DNA from: an uncultured Muribaculaceae bacterium
Lineage (GTDB): Bacteria > Bacteroidota > Bacteroidia > Bacteroidales > Muribaculaceae
Assembly (NCBI GenBank): GCA_910586455.1
Contig: CAJUHX010000065.1
Span: forward strand, 1-11,249
Reading direction: 5' to 3'
Length of the DNA stretch: 11,249 nucleotides
Positions 4,339 through 11,249 of this stretch are shown here, piece by piece. The stretch's first letter is position 1. The number at the start of each line of letters is the position of its first letter. Made by a program: the position numbers and the translations under genes. Below the pieces are notes generated by a model that searched no databases, had not been told where the DNA came from, and saw only the letters and a list, made by a program, of their open reading frames with translations.

Positions 4339-6253
4339 TTCCTCCAATCTGAATATTCCATTGCTTTCGGCAATCAACTCGCCGGAAGACCTGCGCCGTC
4401 TGTCTAAAGAACAGTTGCCGCAGGTGTGCGCCGAAATCCGCAGTATGCTTATTTCGGAACTTTCGCGTAATCCGGGCCATTTTGCCTCAAGTATGGGTGC
4501 GGTGGAGCTGACGGTGGCTCTGCACTATGTGTTCAACACGCCATACGACCGCATAGTCTGGGACGTGGGGCATCAGGCTTACGGCCATAAGTTGCTTACC
4601 GGCAGACGCGATTCGTTTAAAAACAACCGTAAGCTGGGCGGTATAAGCGGTTTCCCGAATCCGGCTGAGAGCGAGTACGATACATTTGCTGCCGGACATG
4701 CGTCAAACTCTATATCCGCGGCTCTGGGCATGGCTGTGGCCAGTCAGTTGCAGAAAGACCGCCCGCGCCGCAACGTTGTGGCTGTAATAGGCGATGCAAG
4801 CATCAGCGGCGGCCTCGCATTCGAAGGTATAAACAACGCCGCCAACACGCCCAATAATCTGCTTATAGTTCTCAACGACAACGATATGAGTATCGACTCC
4901 AATGTGGGGGCGCTCAACTCGTATATGGCTCATCTCACAGCCTCGAAAGGCTATAACGACATGCGTTACAAGCTATATCGCGGATTGCGCAAGATGGGCA
5001 TGGTCACCGACCGCCAGAAAGGGTCGATAATGCGTTTCAATAATAGTCTGAAATCACTGCTGGCCCGCCAGCAGAATATATTTGAGGGACTCAATATACG
5101 GTATTTCGGGCCTTTCGACGGACATGACATAGACAGTATTGTAAAGGTGCTTAATGACATACGCGACATGGACGGCCCGCGCATACTGCACCTGCGCACC
5201 GTTAAGGGCAAAGGCTACAAACCAGCCGAGGAAGACCCCGCACACTGGCATGCGCCCGGACGCTTCAATCCGGCCACCGGCGAACGCACCGAAACCAAAG
5301 GCAGCGCTGGGGCGGCACCGCAGAAATATCAGGACGTAGTTGGTCAGGCGCTCACGGCCTTGGCCAAGGACGATCCCGCCATTGTGGGTATTACCGCCGC
5401 CATGCTCTCGGGCACTTCCATGTCGGTGATGCAGGCCGCGATGCCCGGACGGGTGTTCGACGTCGGCATCTCCGAAGGTCATGCGGTGACATTCGCCGGC
5501 GGTCTGGCCAAAGACGGCATGAAGCCATTTGTGGCCATTTATTCAAGCTTTCTTCAGCGCGCATACGATCATATAATACACGATGTGGCGCTGCAGAATC
5601 TGCCGGTGACATTCTGTATCGACCGCGCCGGACTTGTGGGAGAGGACGGTCCCACTCACCACGGAAGTTTCGACCTCAGTTATCTGCGTTCGATACCAAA
5701 TATGACAGTGGGCGCTCCCTCCGACGAACAGACCCTGCGCGACATGCTCTACACAGCTGCCACTGCACCACACGGACCAATGTCGATTCGATATCCCCGC
5801 GGAGCAGGCCGAACAGTGCCGCCATACGCTCCCATGCAGATTATGACTCCCGGCAAGGGGCGTATGATAACACAGGGCGAAGCCGATGTGGCAGTGCTGT
5901 CGCTGGGTGTGACCGAAGCCGCCGAAGGCATACGGCTCGCAGCTGAACAGAACGGCGTGAAGGCCGCCCTCTACGATATGCTGTGGCTGAAACCGCTCGA
6001 CCATGAAATGCTGCGCGAGGTGGCGGGCCGCTACAGGCGTATAATCACCGTCGAAGACGGTTGCCGTCAGGGCGGTTTCGGCAGCGCTGTGCTCGAATGG
6101 CTGGCCGACAGCGGTATAAGCAATATCGAAGTTACCCGTCTGGCCCTGCCCGACAAATTTATAAGTCAGGGTACGCCGGCCCAGCTGCGCCAGATTTGCG
6201 GCATAGACGCCGAGGCTGTGCGCCGTGCTATCGTAAAAGAGTCCGGAATATGA
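4322..6253 (+). CDS. dxs: 1-deoxy-D-xylulose-5-phosphate synthase
   Basis: DXS condenses pyruvate and glyceraldehyde 3-phosphate, using thiamine diphosphate and Mg2+, into DXP. This is the first and often rate-limiting step of the MEP isoprenoid pathway. The 643-residue length is normal to slightly long. Visible motifs are WDVGHQAYGHKLLTGR (80-95), with the conserved His; the diphosphate/Mg motif GDASISGG (157-164) with NDND (185-188); and FDGHDI. In the second half ISEGHAVTFAGGLA carries the catalytic Glu, followed by CIDRAGLVGEDGPTHHGSFD and YPRG, and the C-terminal domain has EDGCRQGGFGSAV. GDA instead of the textbook GDG is, as I recall, normal for Bacteroidota DXS. Two adjacent ATGs (4322, 4325) are possible starts. 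It overlaps the small membrane gene by 17 bp and trkA by 4 bp. Confidence 0.97.
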   Translation: MMENISSSNLNIPLLSAINSPEDLRRLSKEQLPQVCAEIRSMLISELSRNPGHFASSMGAVELTVALHYVFNTPYDRIVWDVGHQAYGHKLLTGRRDSFKNNRKLGGISGFPNPAESEYDTFAAGHASNSISAALGMAVASQLQKDRPRRNVVAVIGDASISGGLAFEGINNAANTPNNLLIVLNDNDMSIDSNVGALNSYMAHLTASKGYNDMRYKLYRGLRKMGMVTDRQKGSIMRFNNSLKSLLARQQNIFEGLNIRYFGPFDGHDIDSIVKVLNDIRDMDGPRILHLRTVKGKGYKPAEEDPAHWHAPGRFNPATGERTETKGSAGAAPQKYQDVVGQALTALAKDDPAIVGITAAMLSGTSMSVMQAAMPGRVFDVGISEGHAVTFAGGLAKDGMKPFVAIYSSFLQRAYDHIIHDVALQNLPVTFCIDRAGLVGEDGPTHHGSFDLSYLRSIPNMTVGAPSDEQTLRDMLYTAATAPHGPMSIRYPRGAGRTVPPYAPMQIMTPGKGRMITQGEADVAVLSLGVTEAAEGIRLAAEQNGVKAALYDMLWLKPLDHEMLREVAGRYRRIITVEDGCRQGGFGSAVLEWLADSGISNIEVTRLALPDKFISQGTPAQLRQICGIDAEAVRRAIVKESGI

Positions 6254-7584
6254 AAATAGTTATTGCCGGAGCAGGCGAGGTGGGTTCGCACCTGGCCAAA
6301 CTTCTTTCGACCGAAGATCAGGACATAACCCTGATTGACCGCGACGTCGAGAAACTGTCGGTGCTCGATGCCAACTACAACCTGCTGACGGTAGAAGGCA
6401 GTCCCACGTCGTTTGCCTCGCTTCGCCATGCCAATGTAGGAAATTCCGACCTGTTCATTGCCGTGACACCATACGAAACCGACAATGTGGTGGCATGTGC
6501 CATGGCCAAGACTTTCGGAGCCAAACGTACAGTGGGCCGCATCGACAGCTACGACTACATGGACCCGCGCAACCGTGACTTTGTGAAGCGCATGGGTGTG
6601 GACCGTGTGATTTATCCCGAATTTCTCGCCGCAGGCGAAATCATAACCGCCCTCAGGCACTCCTGGGCCCGGAACTGGTTCGAACTCTACAACGGCGAAA
6701 TCATATTGGTGGGTGTACGTCTGGGGGCGCAGGCCCGCTTATGCGGCATGCAGCTCAAAGACCTTGCCACACAGAGCCACCGCTTTCATATATCGGCCAT
6801 AAGGCGCAACCACGAAACCATCATTCCTGGCGGTTTCGACATCATGCACGAAAACGACATACTATACATCACCACCCAGCGCGAGTACATCGACGAACTG
6901 CTCACTCTTACCGGCAAGGTAAATAACAGGATACGCCGTGTGCTGGTGATGGGAGGCAGCAAAATTGCCGTACGTCTGGCAAATATGGCCGGCGATAAAT
7001 TTCGCCTCACCATAATCGACAATGACCTCGAACGCTGCCGCAAGCTGCCCCAGCTGTGTCCGGACTGCGATATAATTTACGGCGACGCGCGCGACATCGA
7101 CACTCTTGCCGATGCCGGTATTGACGAGATGGACGCTTTCGTAGCCCTTACCTCAAGCAGTGAAACCAATATACTTGCCTGCCTTACCGCCAAAGAGCTG
7201 GGCATAAAGAAAACCGTGGCGGAGGTAGAAAACATACAGTTCATATCACAGGCCGAAGGCCTGAATATAGGCACAACCATAAACAAGAAACTTCTGGCGT
7301 CGAGCACTATCTTCCAGATGATGATAGACAGCGACGCCTCCAACGCACGCTGTCTGGCGCTGGCCGATGCCGAGGTGGCCGAGCTTGAGGTAAAACAAGG
7401 CTCCAAGCTCACCAAAGCAGCCGTAAAAGACCTCAGACTGCCGCGCGACATTACCCTCGGCGGCCTGATACGCGACGGCCACGGCATGCTTATCAGCGGT
7501 CTGACGCGTATTCAGCCCGGCGACCATGTGCTTGTATTCTGTCTGGCCGGGGCCATACGCAAAGTCGAACGATTATTCTCGTAA
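6250..7584 (+). CDS. trkA: Trk system potassium transporter regulatory subunit TrkA
   Basis: TrkA is the cytoplasmic nucleotide-binding ring that gates the TrkH potassium channel. The 444 residues form two tandem RCK halves. The first has GAGEVG (6-11) and a strand ending in Asp30, expected to contact the nucleotide ribose, followed by a TrkA-C region (about 140-220) with GGFDIMHENDILYITT. The second has MGGSKIA (234-240) and IIDND (255-259), then a C-terminal TrkA-C region (about 372-444) ending GDHVLVFCLAGAIRKVERLF. The real start is the ATG at 6250, overlapping the dxs stop as ATGA; the frame is open upstream to 6061 but that part is an out-of-frame shadow of dxs. The next gene, trkH, shares one base, as expected for subunits made together. 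The first half has the more complete glycine motif, so it may be the main NAD(H) site. Confidence 0.95.
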   Translation: MKIVIAGAGEVGSHLAKLLSTEDQDITLIDRDVEKLSVLDANYNLLTVEGSPTSFASLRHANVGNSDLFIAVTPYETDNVVACAMAKTFGAKRTVGRIDSYDYMDPRNRDFVKRMGVDRVIYPEFLAAGEIITALRHSWARNWFELYNGEIILVGVRLGAQARLCGMQLKDLATQSHRFHISAIRRNHETIIPGGFDIMHENDILYITTQREYIDELLTLTGKVNNRIRRVLVMGGSKIAVRLANMAGDKFRLTIIDNDLERCRKLPQLCPDCDIIYGDARDIDTLADAGIDEMDAFVALTSSSETNILACLTAKELGIKKTVAEVENIQFISQAEGLNIGTTINKKLLASSTIFQMMIDSDASNARCLALADAEVAELEVKQGSKLTKAAVKDLRLPRDITLGGLIRDGHGMLISGLTRIQPGDHVLVFCLAGAIRKVERLFS

Positions 7585-9059
7585 TGCATCGGATAGAACG
7601 ACATAACATCAACTTTCCGCTATTGCTGCGGGTAGCAGGCTGGCTGCTGATTATCGAAACAGTGTTCATGCTGGTGCCTCTGGGCACATGTCTGTATTAC
7701 GGCGAGGCCGATTGGCTTTGCTTTGCCATCACCTGCGGCTTCACGCTGCTTGTAGGCCTGTGTCTTACTCGCCTCGTACGGTCGTCACAGAACCACATGG
7801 GCAAGCGCGAGGGATTTCTGCTCACGGCCATGGTGTGGGTGGTATTCTCTATCTTCGGCATGCTGCCATTTATATTCTGCACCACTCCCATAAGCGTTAC
7901 CGATGCTTTTTTCGAGGCGATGTCGGGCTTTACCACCACCGGAGCCTCGGTACTCGATTCCATATCGCATATGAGCCACGGCATACTTATGTGGCGCGCC
8001 CTTATGCAGTGGATTGGCGGCATGGGTATCATACTTTTTACCCTGGCGGTATTGCCTATGCTCAACCATTCGGGAGGCATGCAGATGTTCAACGCCGAGG
8101 TCACCGGAATCACGCACGATAAACTGCGCCCGCGTATCAGTCAGACAGCCAAGAGCTTGTGGCTGATATATATAGCGCTTACCATAATGCTTATGCTGCT
8201 GCTCTGGGCAGGTCCGATGACAGGCTTCGAGAGTATATGCCATGCCTTCGGCGCCATCAGTACCGGCGGTTTCTCCACGGCCGAAGACAGTATCGAGGCA
8301 TGGCACTCGGTGTATGTCAAGGTGGTGATAACCATATTTATGTTTCTTGGCGGAGTAAACTTCGGCCTGATATTCAAGGCTGTGAGCGGACAGTGGCAAC
8401 AGGTGCGCTGCAACGATGTGTTCAAGGTTTATGTCGGTACCATATCTGTGATGCTGGTGCTGTATATAATATCGATAATAGGCGCCGGCGCTGTACGCGA
8501 CAGCGACGACCTGTGGATTAACCCGCTGTTCGCCATCGTATCCACCATTACCTCCACCGGCTACTCAGTGGGCAACTTTGAGGCCTGGGGGCCGTTTGTG
8601 TTGTCGCTGACCTTTCTGATGATGTTTTGCGGAGCCTGCGCCGGCAGTACCAGCGGAGGCGCCAAGCTCGACCGAGTGCTGTTTCTGGTAAAGAACTGCC
8701 GCAACGAAATATATCGCTGCGTGTATCCTAACAGCATTCGTTCGGTAAAAATAAATGGCAAAGTAGTGAATCCCGACCTTGTAAACAAGGTCATCGCCTT
8801 CCTTTGCCTTTATATGATACTTGTATGTATTGGCGGCACCTTGCTCACGGCCATGGGGTTGCCGCCCGTCGACTCGTTTTTCTCAGCCTTCAGCTGCCTG
8901 TCGAACACCGGCCTTGGCGCCGGAGTCACCGGCTACGGCGGCAGTTACTCGCTGGTGCCTGACGCAGGCAAGTGGCTGCTGGCGCTGCTGATGCTCATAG
9001 GCCGTCTGGAGCTCTTTACGGTGCTGCTGCTGTTTGTGCCGAGTTTCTGGCACCGATAA
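7584..9059 (+). CDS. trkH: Trk/Ktr system potassium uptake channel TrkH
   Basis: TrkH is the inner-membrane channel subunit that takes up K+. The 491-residue protein is almost entirely hydrophobic helices, in the four-fold M1-P-M2 layout of the superfamily. The four selectivity-filter loops are visible: SGFTTTGAS (114-122), GAISTGGFST (223-232), STITSTGYS (320-328) and SCLSNTGLGAG (437-447), each with the filter Gly. The segment GACAGSTSGGAKLDR (350-364) is the flexible intramembrane-loop region that gates the pore in known TrkH proteins. The start overlaps the trkA stop by one base (TAATG), which supports coupled synthesis with TrkA. The C-terminus is short after the last helix, and the gene ends directly against the oppositely oriented carbonic anhydrase gene with no spacer. 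Confidence 0.95.
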   Translation: MHRIERHNINFPLLLRVAGWLLIIETVFMLVPLGTCLYYGEADWLCFAITCGFTLLVGLCLTRLVRSSQNHMGKREGFLLTAMVWVVFSIFGMLPFIFCTTPISVTDAFFEAMSGFTTTGASVLDSISHMSHGILMWRALMQWIGGMGIILFTLAVLPMLNHSGGMQMFNAEVTGITHDKLRPRISQTAKSLWLIYIALTIMLMLLLWAGPMTGFESICHAFGAISTGGFSTAEDSIEAWHSVYVKVVITIFMFLGGVNFGLIFKAVSGQWQQVRCNDVFKVYVGTISVMLVLYIISIIGAGAVRDSDDLWINPLFAIVSTITSTGYSVGNFEAWGPFVLSLTFLMMFCGACAGSTSGGAKLDRVLFLVKNCRNEIYRCVYPNSIRSVKINGKVVNPDLVNKVIAFLCLYMILVCIGGTLLTAMGLPPVDSFFSAFSCLSNTGLGAGVTGYGGSYSLVPDAGKWLLALLMLIGRLELFTVLLLFVPSFWHR

Positions 9060-9602
9060 TTACACTCTGGTCAGTTCACCCGATACAGAATCCATGATGA
9101 ATCCCTGCACGTTTACGCCGGCGGGCGGCATAAGCGGGTGGCGTGCAATGGCATCGACAGTTTCGCGTACAGCCTCGTCGGTGTTCTCAAAGCCGTGAAG
9201 CCACTCGCGCAGGTTAATTCCGCAGTGTTCCATAAGGGTAATGTGTTCCTGATTCACGCCACGCTCTTTCATCAGGCGCAGCATCTCGTCGGCATCCATT
9301 CCCTGCACGCCGCAGTCGGTGTGGCCTATTACCATAATCTCGTTCACGCCGAGTTCGTATACTGCAATAAGCAGGCTGCGCATGGTGGAGTCGAACGGAT
9401 TTATGATAGTGGCGCCTGCATTTTTTATGATTTTGACATCGCCGTTGCGCAGGCCCAGAGCTGCAGGCAGCAGTTCCACCAGGCGTGTGTCCATGCAGGT
9501 TACAATGGCAATTTTCTTGTCGGGATACTTGTCGGTGGCAAAGCGGCGCGCGCCGTCCTCGGCCACGAATTTACGGTTGTATTCGAGAATCTCCTGTATC
9601 AT
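9060..9602 (-). CDS. beta-class carbonic anhydrase
   Basis: This enzyme interconverts CO2 and bicarbonate, feeding carboxylases and buffering internal pH. The 180-residue protein is a short beta-class member. The zinc site is complete: Cys36-x-Asp38-x-Arg40 (TCMDTR) and His94-x-x-Cys97 (GHTDCG), with Asp38 and Arg40 forming the catalytic dyad typical of the class. NAGATIINPF (61-70) and the helix SLLIAVYELGVNEIMVIGH match the core of the fold. It has no signal peptide, so it is cytoplasmic. The gene lies 2 bp after the outer-membrane protein gene on the same strand and is probably co-transcribed with it. At the other end its TAA abuts the trkH TAA on the opposite strand, leaving no room for a terminator between the genes. 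Confidence 0.93.
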   Translation of the reverse strand: MIQEILEYNRKFVAEDGARRFATDKYPDKKIAIVTCMDTRLVELLPAALGLRNGDVKIIKNAGATIINPFDSTMRSLLIAVYELGVNEIMVIGHTDCGVQGMDADEMLRLMKERGVNQEHITLMEHCGINLREWLHGFENTDEAVRETVDAIARHPLMPPAGVNVQGFIMDSVSGELTRV

Positions 9603-9604
9603 TT

Positions 9605-10258
9605 TTAGAAATATTTAGTCAGACCAACTGAAACACGGTGTTCGCGGAAACTTACTTCGGAGCGGTATACATCGGTGACACCCAGCGAGGCGTCGATGCT
9701 CACAAACCAACTGTCGAGGGGCACGCCAATGCCTACTTTCCACGACAGTGCGAAACGGTTCTGGCCATTAGGTCCGAAAAGGCCGAGATCGAAGTCTTCC
9801 TCGTTGTCGTCGAGCCGTACCTTGCCGGCCAGGGCCACGCTTAGTTCCGGGCCTGTGAATACCGACATGGCACCGCGGCCAATGCCGAAACTGTAGCCGG
9901 CCACTACAGGTACGCGTAAGCCGAATTTATACAGCGAGGGGTCAATGGCAAAAATATTGCCGCCGGCATCGGTTACACCAAGGTCGCTGTACGAATAGCT
10001 GTCGTAGAACAGCGATACGCCGGGTTCGAGATAGAAACCTTTGCCGAGATATAGATTGCATACGGTGCCGAGTGTGCCGCCGTAGCCGTGTTTGTACATC
10101 TTTACATTACCGCCGTTGATATGCCAGTCGCCGGGGATATTTATATCGAAAGCCGCGCGGACTCCCCACATCGGGGCAGTATCCTCGCTTTCCTGAGCCG
10201 CCAGGCGGGGGCATAAAAATAATGTTGCCAGCGTGAGGAGAAAAATTACTCGTTTCAT
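9605..10258 (-). CDS. outer-membrane beta-barrel protein (porin-like family)
   Basis: The 217-residue protein starts with a Sec signal peptide (MKRVIFLLTLATLFLCPRLA), probably cleaved near AAQ at 20-22. The mature part alternates glycine- and aromatic-rich strands: WGVRAAFDINIPGDW, FYLEPGVSLFYDSY, FGLRVPVVAGYSFG, MSVFTGPELSVAL, FALSWKVGIGVPLD and RVSVGLTKYF. Ending in aromatic Tyr-Phe is the usual C-terminal signal for insertion into the outer membrane. This fits the small eight-stranded outer-membrane beta-barrel (PorT/OmpW-like) families common in Bacteroidota; which one, and any cargo, cannot be told. It heads a two-gene unit with the carbonic anhydrase 2 bp downstream. I see no functional link between the two beyond shared transcription. 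Confidence 0.85.
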   Translation of the reverse strand: MKRVIFLLTLATLFLCPRLAAQESEDTAPMWGVRAAFDINIPGDWHINGGNVKMYKHGYGGTLGTVCNLYLGKGFYLEPGVSLFYDSYSYSDLGVTDAGGNIFAIDPSLYKFGLRVPVVAGYSFGIGRGAMSVFTGPELSVALAGKVRLDDNEEDFDLGLFGPNGQNRFALSWKVGIGVPLDSWFVSIDASLGVTDVYRSEVSFREHRVSVGLTKYF

Positions 10259-10277
10259 AATAAGTGTGTTTGGATTG

Positions 10278-10285
10278 CGAATATA
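10278..10285 (-). promoter_or_regulatory. possible -7 element for the beta-barrel/carbonic anhydrase unit
   Basis: Read on the minus strand, TATATTCG differs from TAnnTTTG at one base and lies about 19 nt before the ATG at 10258. No TTTG is found at the expected -33 distance, so the call is weak. Confidence 0.25.
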
Positions 10286-10340
10286 TAACGAAGTTTAACA
10301 GCTCTTATTATATCCCGGACGTCCAATCTTGGTCATAACG

Positions 10341-10366
10341 AGCCGTGAGTATACTTTCATCCGGCT
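10341..10366. other. weak inverted repeat in the divergent intergenic region
   Basis: AGCCG (10341-10345) and CGGCT (10362-10366) could form a 5-bp stem with a 16-nt loop, followed on the plus strand by TTCTT. It lies between two genes that point away from each other, so a terminator is not expected; its meaning is unclear. The rest of 10286-10410 shows nothing I can name. Confidence 0.2.
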
Positions 10367-10410
10367 TTCTTCGTGCCAATTGTGGCCTTGACAAATTTAC
10401 AGCGGAGTGC

Positions 10411-10440
10411 GGCGTATGTCGCCAAAAATGCTTAAATTTG
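10411..10440 (+). promoter_or_regulatory. promoter -7 element and adjacent short palindrome for the KilA-N gene
   Basis: TAAATTTG (10433-10440) matches TAnnTTTG exactly and lies 28 nt before the ATG at 10469. Just upstream, GGCG (10411-10414) and CGCC (10420-10423) form a short inverted repeat where a repressor could bind. No TTTG is present at the -33 distance, so the promoter may need an activator or be weak. Confidence 0.35.
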
Positions 10441-10468
10441 CGTATTGGATACTTACATAATATAAACA

Positions 10469-11191
10469 ATGGCAAAAATAATAGTACAGAATACATCAAT
10501 CACTGTTCTTTCGGTAGAGGAACAGGATTATATCTCCCTCACAGATATGGCGACAGCCAAAGAGGGGGATAACCGCTCTGCCGATATAATCAAAAACTGG
10601 TTACGGAACCGCTACACTATTGAATTTCTGGGCACGTGGGAGGTGATTCATAACCCTAATTTTAAAGTGGTCGAATTTGACCACTTTAGAATGAGTGCAG
10701 GTTTGCCGTCGTTTGTGTTGAGTGCTTCGGAATGGATAGAGCGCACGAATGCAATCGGCATAATCGTGAAAAAAGGCCGTTATGGAGGCACATACGCCCA
10801 CAAGGATATAGCTTTTGAATTTGGGTCAGCTATAAGTGTGCCGTTCAAACTTTATCTTATAGAGGAATTTCAGCGGCTTAAGACTGAGGAACAGCGATTG
10901 CTGGGCTGGTCGGCGAAGCGCGAACTGTCGAAAATCAACTACCGCATACACACCGACGCGATAAAGCATAACCTTATCCCGACGGAGGTTACTCCGGCAC
11001 AGGTGAGTATGATTTACGCCAATGAAGCCGACGTGCTCAACGTGGCGATGTTCGGTGTAACGGCAAAGCAATGGCGCGACGCTCATCCCGACCTGAAAGG
11101 CAATATACGCGATTATGCCACAATCAACGAGCTTATATGCCTGTCGAATATGGAAAGCCTCAATGCGGTTTTGGATAAATGCCTATGTTGA
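10469..11191 (+). CDS. KilA-N domain protein, C-terminally truncated
   Basis: The 240-residue product matches the Bacteroidales KilA-N family. Residues 1-about 135 form the KilA-N domain, named after phage P1 KilA and thought to bind nucleic acid, with YISLTDMA (21-28), KNWLRNRYTIEFLGTWE (42-58) and TNAIGIIVKKGRYGGTYAHKDIAFEF (93-118). The C-terminal part has INYRIHTDAIKHNLIP (156-171) and NEADVLNVAMFGVTAKQWRD (185-204). Relatives I recall run on after SNLE(N/S)LNA for another 35-40 residues; here the frame ends in KCLC six residues after LNAV, so the tail is missing. Base composition is more AT-rich than its neighbours, consistent with horizontal transfer. Homologues often sit in phage-derived or defence-related variable loci, but no such partner is visible here. 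A perfect 10-bp inverted repeat lies inside the gene (10663-10688). Confidence 0.8.
   Translation: MAKIIVQNTSITVLSVEEQDYISLTDMATAKEGDNRSADIIKNWLRNRYTIEFLGTWEVIHNPNFKVVEFDHFRMSAGLPSFVLSASEWIERTNAIGIIVKKGRYGGTYAHKDIAFEFGSAISVPFKLYLIEEFQRLKTEEQRLLGWSAKRELSKINYRIHTDAIKHNLIPTEVTPAQVSMIYANEADVLNVAMFGVTAKQWRDAHPDLKGNIRDYATINELICLSNMESLNAVLDKCLC
10663..10688. repeat. perfect 10-bp inverted repeat inside the KilA-N gene
   Basis: TAAAGTGGTC (10663-10672) and GACCACTTTA (10679-10688) are exact reverse complements with a 6-nt spacer GAATTT. It covers codons about 66-73. It could be an operator, an mRNA hairpin or a chance result of the KVVEFDHF coding. Confidence 0.7.
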
Positions 11192-11249
11192 TTTGAAGTA
11201 TATTATCGAGCCAAACGGCACAAATTTCTTAATAGAGAGTGTCAAGTTG
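11163..11249 (+). other. short open frame after the KilA-N gene, cut by the window edge
   Basis: An ATG at 11163, in another frame than KilA-N and overlapping its end by 29 bp, opens 29 codons without a stop (MRFWINAYVDLKYIIEPNGT and on). It does not resemble the missing KilA-N tail. On the minus strand another frame is open from the edge to a TAG at 11183-11185. I cannot tell whether either is coding. Confidence 0.2.

Noticed and set aside
4790..4890. GDA instead of GDG in the thiamine-diphosphate motif of DXS, as a possible inactive enzyme.
   Set aside because: All other catalytic motifs are intact, and I recall the GDAS form in Bacteroidota DXS, so it looks like lineage variation.
6061..6249. 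An upstream extension of the trkA frame by 63 codons.
   Set aside because: It lies wholly inside dxs in another frame, is Arg-rich without family similarity, and TrkA naturally starts MKIVIAGAGEVG at 6250.
1..11249. CRISPR array, tRNA, rRNA, toxin-antitoxin pair or multi-gene defence system.
   Set aside because: I saw no regularly spaced repeats, no tRNA cloverleaf, no rRNA sequence and no paired toxin-antitoxin genes. KilA-N alone is not enough to call a defence system.

Overview
The window looks like chromosome from a gut Bacteroidales bacterium, probably of the Muribaculaceae/Bacteroidaceae type. The clues are: starts without Shine-Dalgarno sequences but with Bacteroidota-type promoters (TTTG, about 19-20 nt, TAnnTTTG); an HU-CCDC81 plus SPOR protein, an architecture typical of this phylum; a Bacteroidota-type DXS; an IS30-family element; an outer-membrane beta-barrel protein; and a Bacteroidales-type KilA-N protein. 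The genus is inferred from remembered family features, not from a search.

Left block (1-2241, all minus strand): an apparent operon reads leftward from a good promoter at 2259-2289. It carries an HU-CCDC81/SPOR cell-envelope protein, a small nitroreductase, and a Rossmann/DUF2520 oxidoreductase-like protein cut by the left edge. The last two genes overlap by 22 bp.

Middle block (2242-4137): a short secreted protein made almost wholly of 22-residue lysine-rich repeats, followed by a layered hairpin, then an IS30-family element of about 1.16 kb. I could align its two ends as imperfect inverted repeats. The transposase is split by a -1 frame change, so this copy is probably dead. Its leader holds a hairpin that could hide the start codon in read-through transcripts, and a minus-strand terminator.

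Right-centre block (4102-9059, plus strand): one strong promoter drives four overlapping genes: a 66-residue two-helix membrane protein, dxs (first step of the MEP isoprenoid pathway), trkA (K+ channel gating subunit) and trkH (K+ channel). Every junction overlaps (17, 4 and 1 bp), so the genes are almost certainly co-transcribed and translationally coupled.

Right block: trkH meets, with no intergenic base, a minus-strand pair encoding an outer-membrane beta-barrel protein (upstream) and a beta-carbonic anhydrase (downstream, 2-bp gap). After a 210-bp divergent intergenic region comes a plus-strand KilA-N protein whose usual C-terminal tail is missing, with unrecognised sequence running to the right edge.

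Most of the window is ordinary housekeeping and accessory DNA. I see no convincing new multi-gene system. The items most worth a second look are the 22-residue repeat protein with its structured 3' flank, the IS30 leader, and the truncated KilA-N gene with a perfect inverted repeat inside it.
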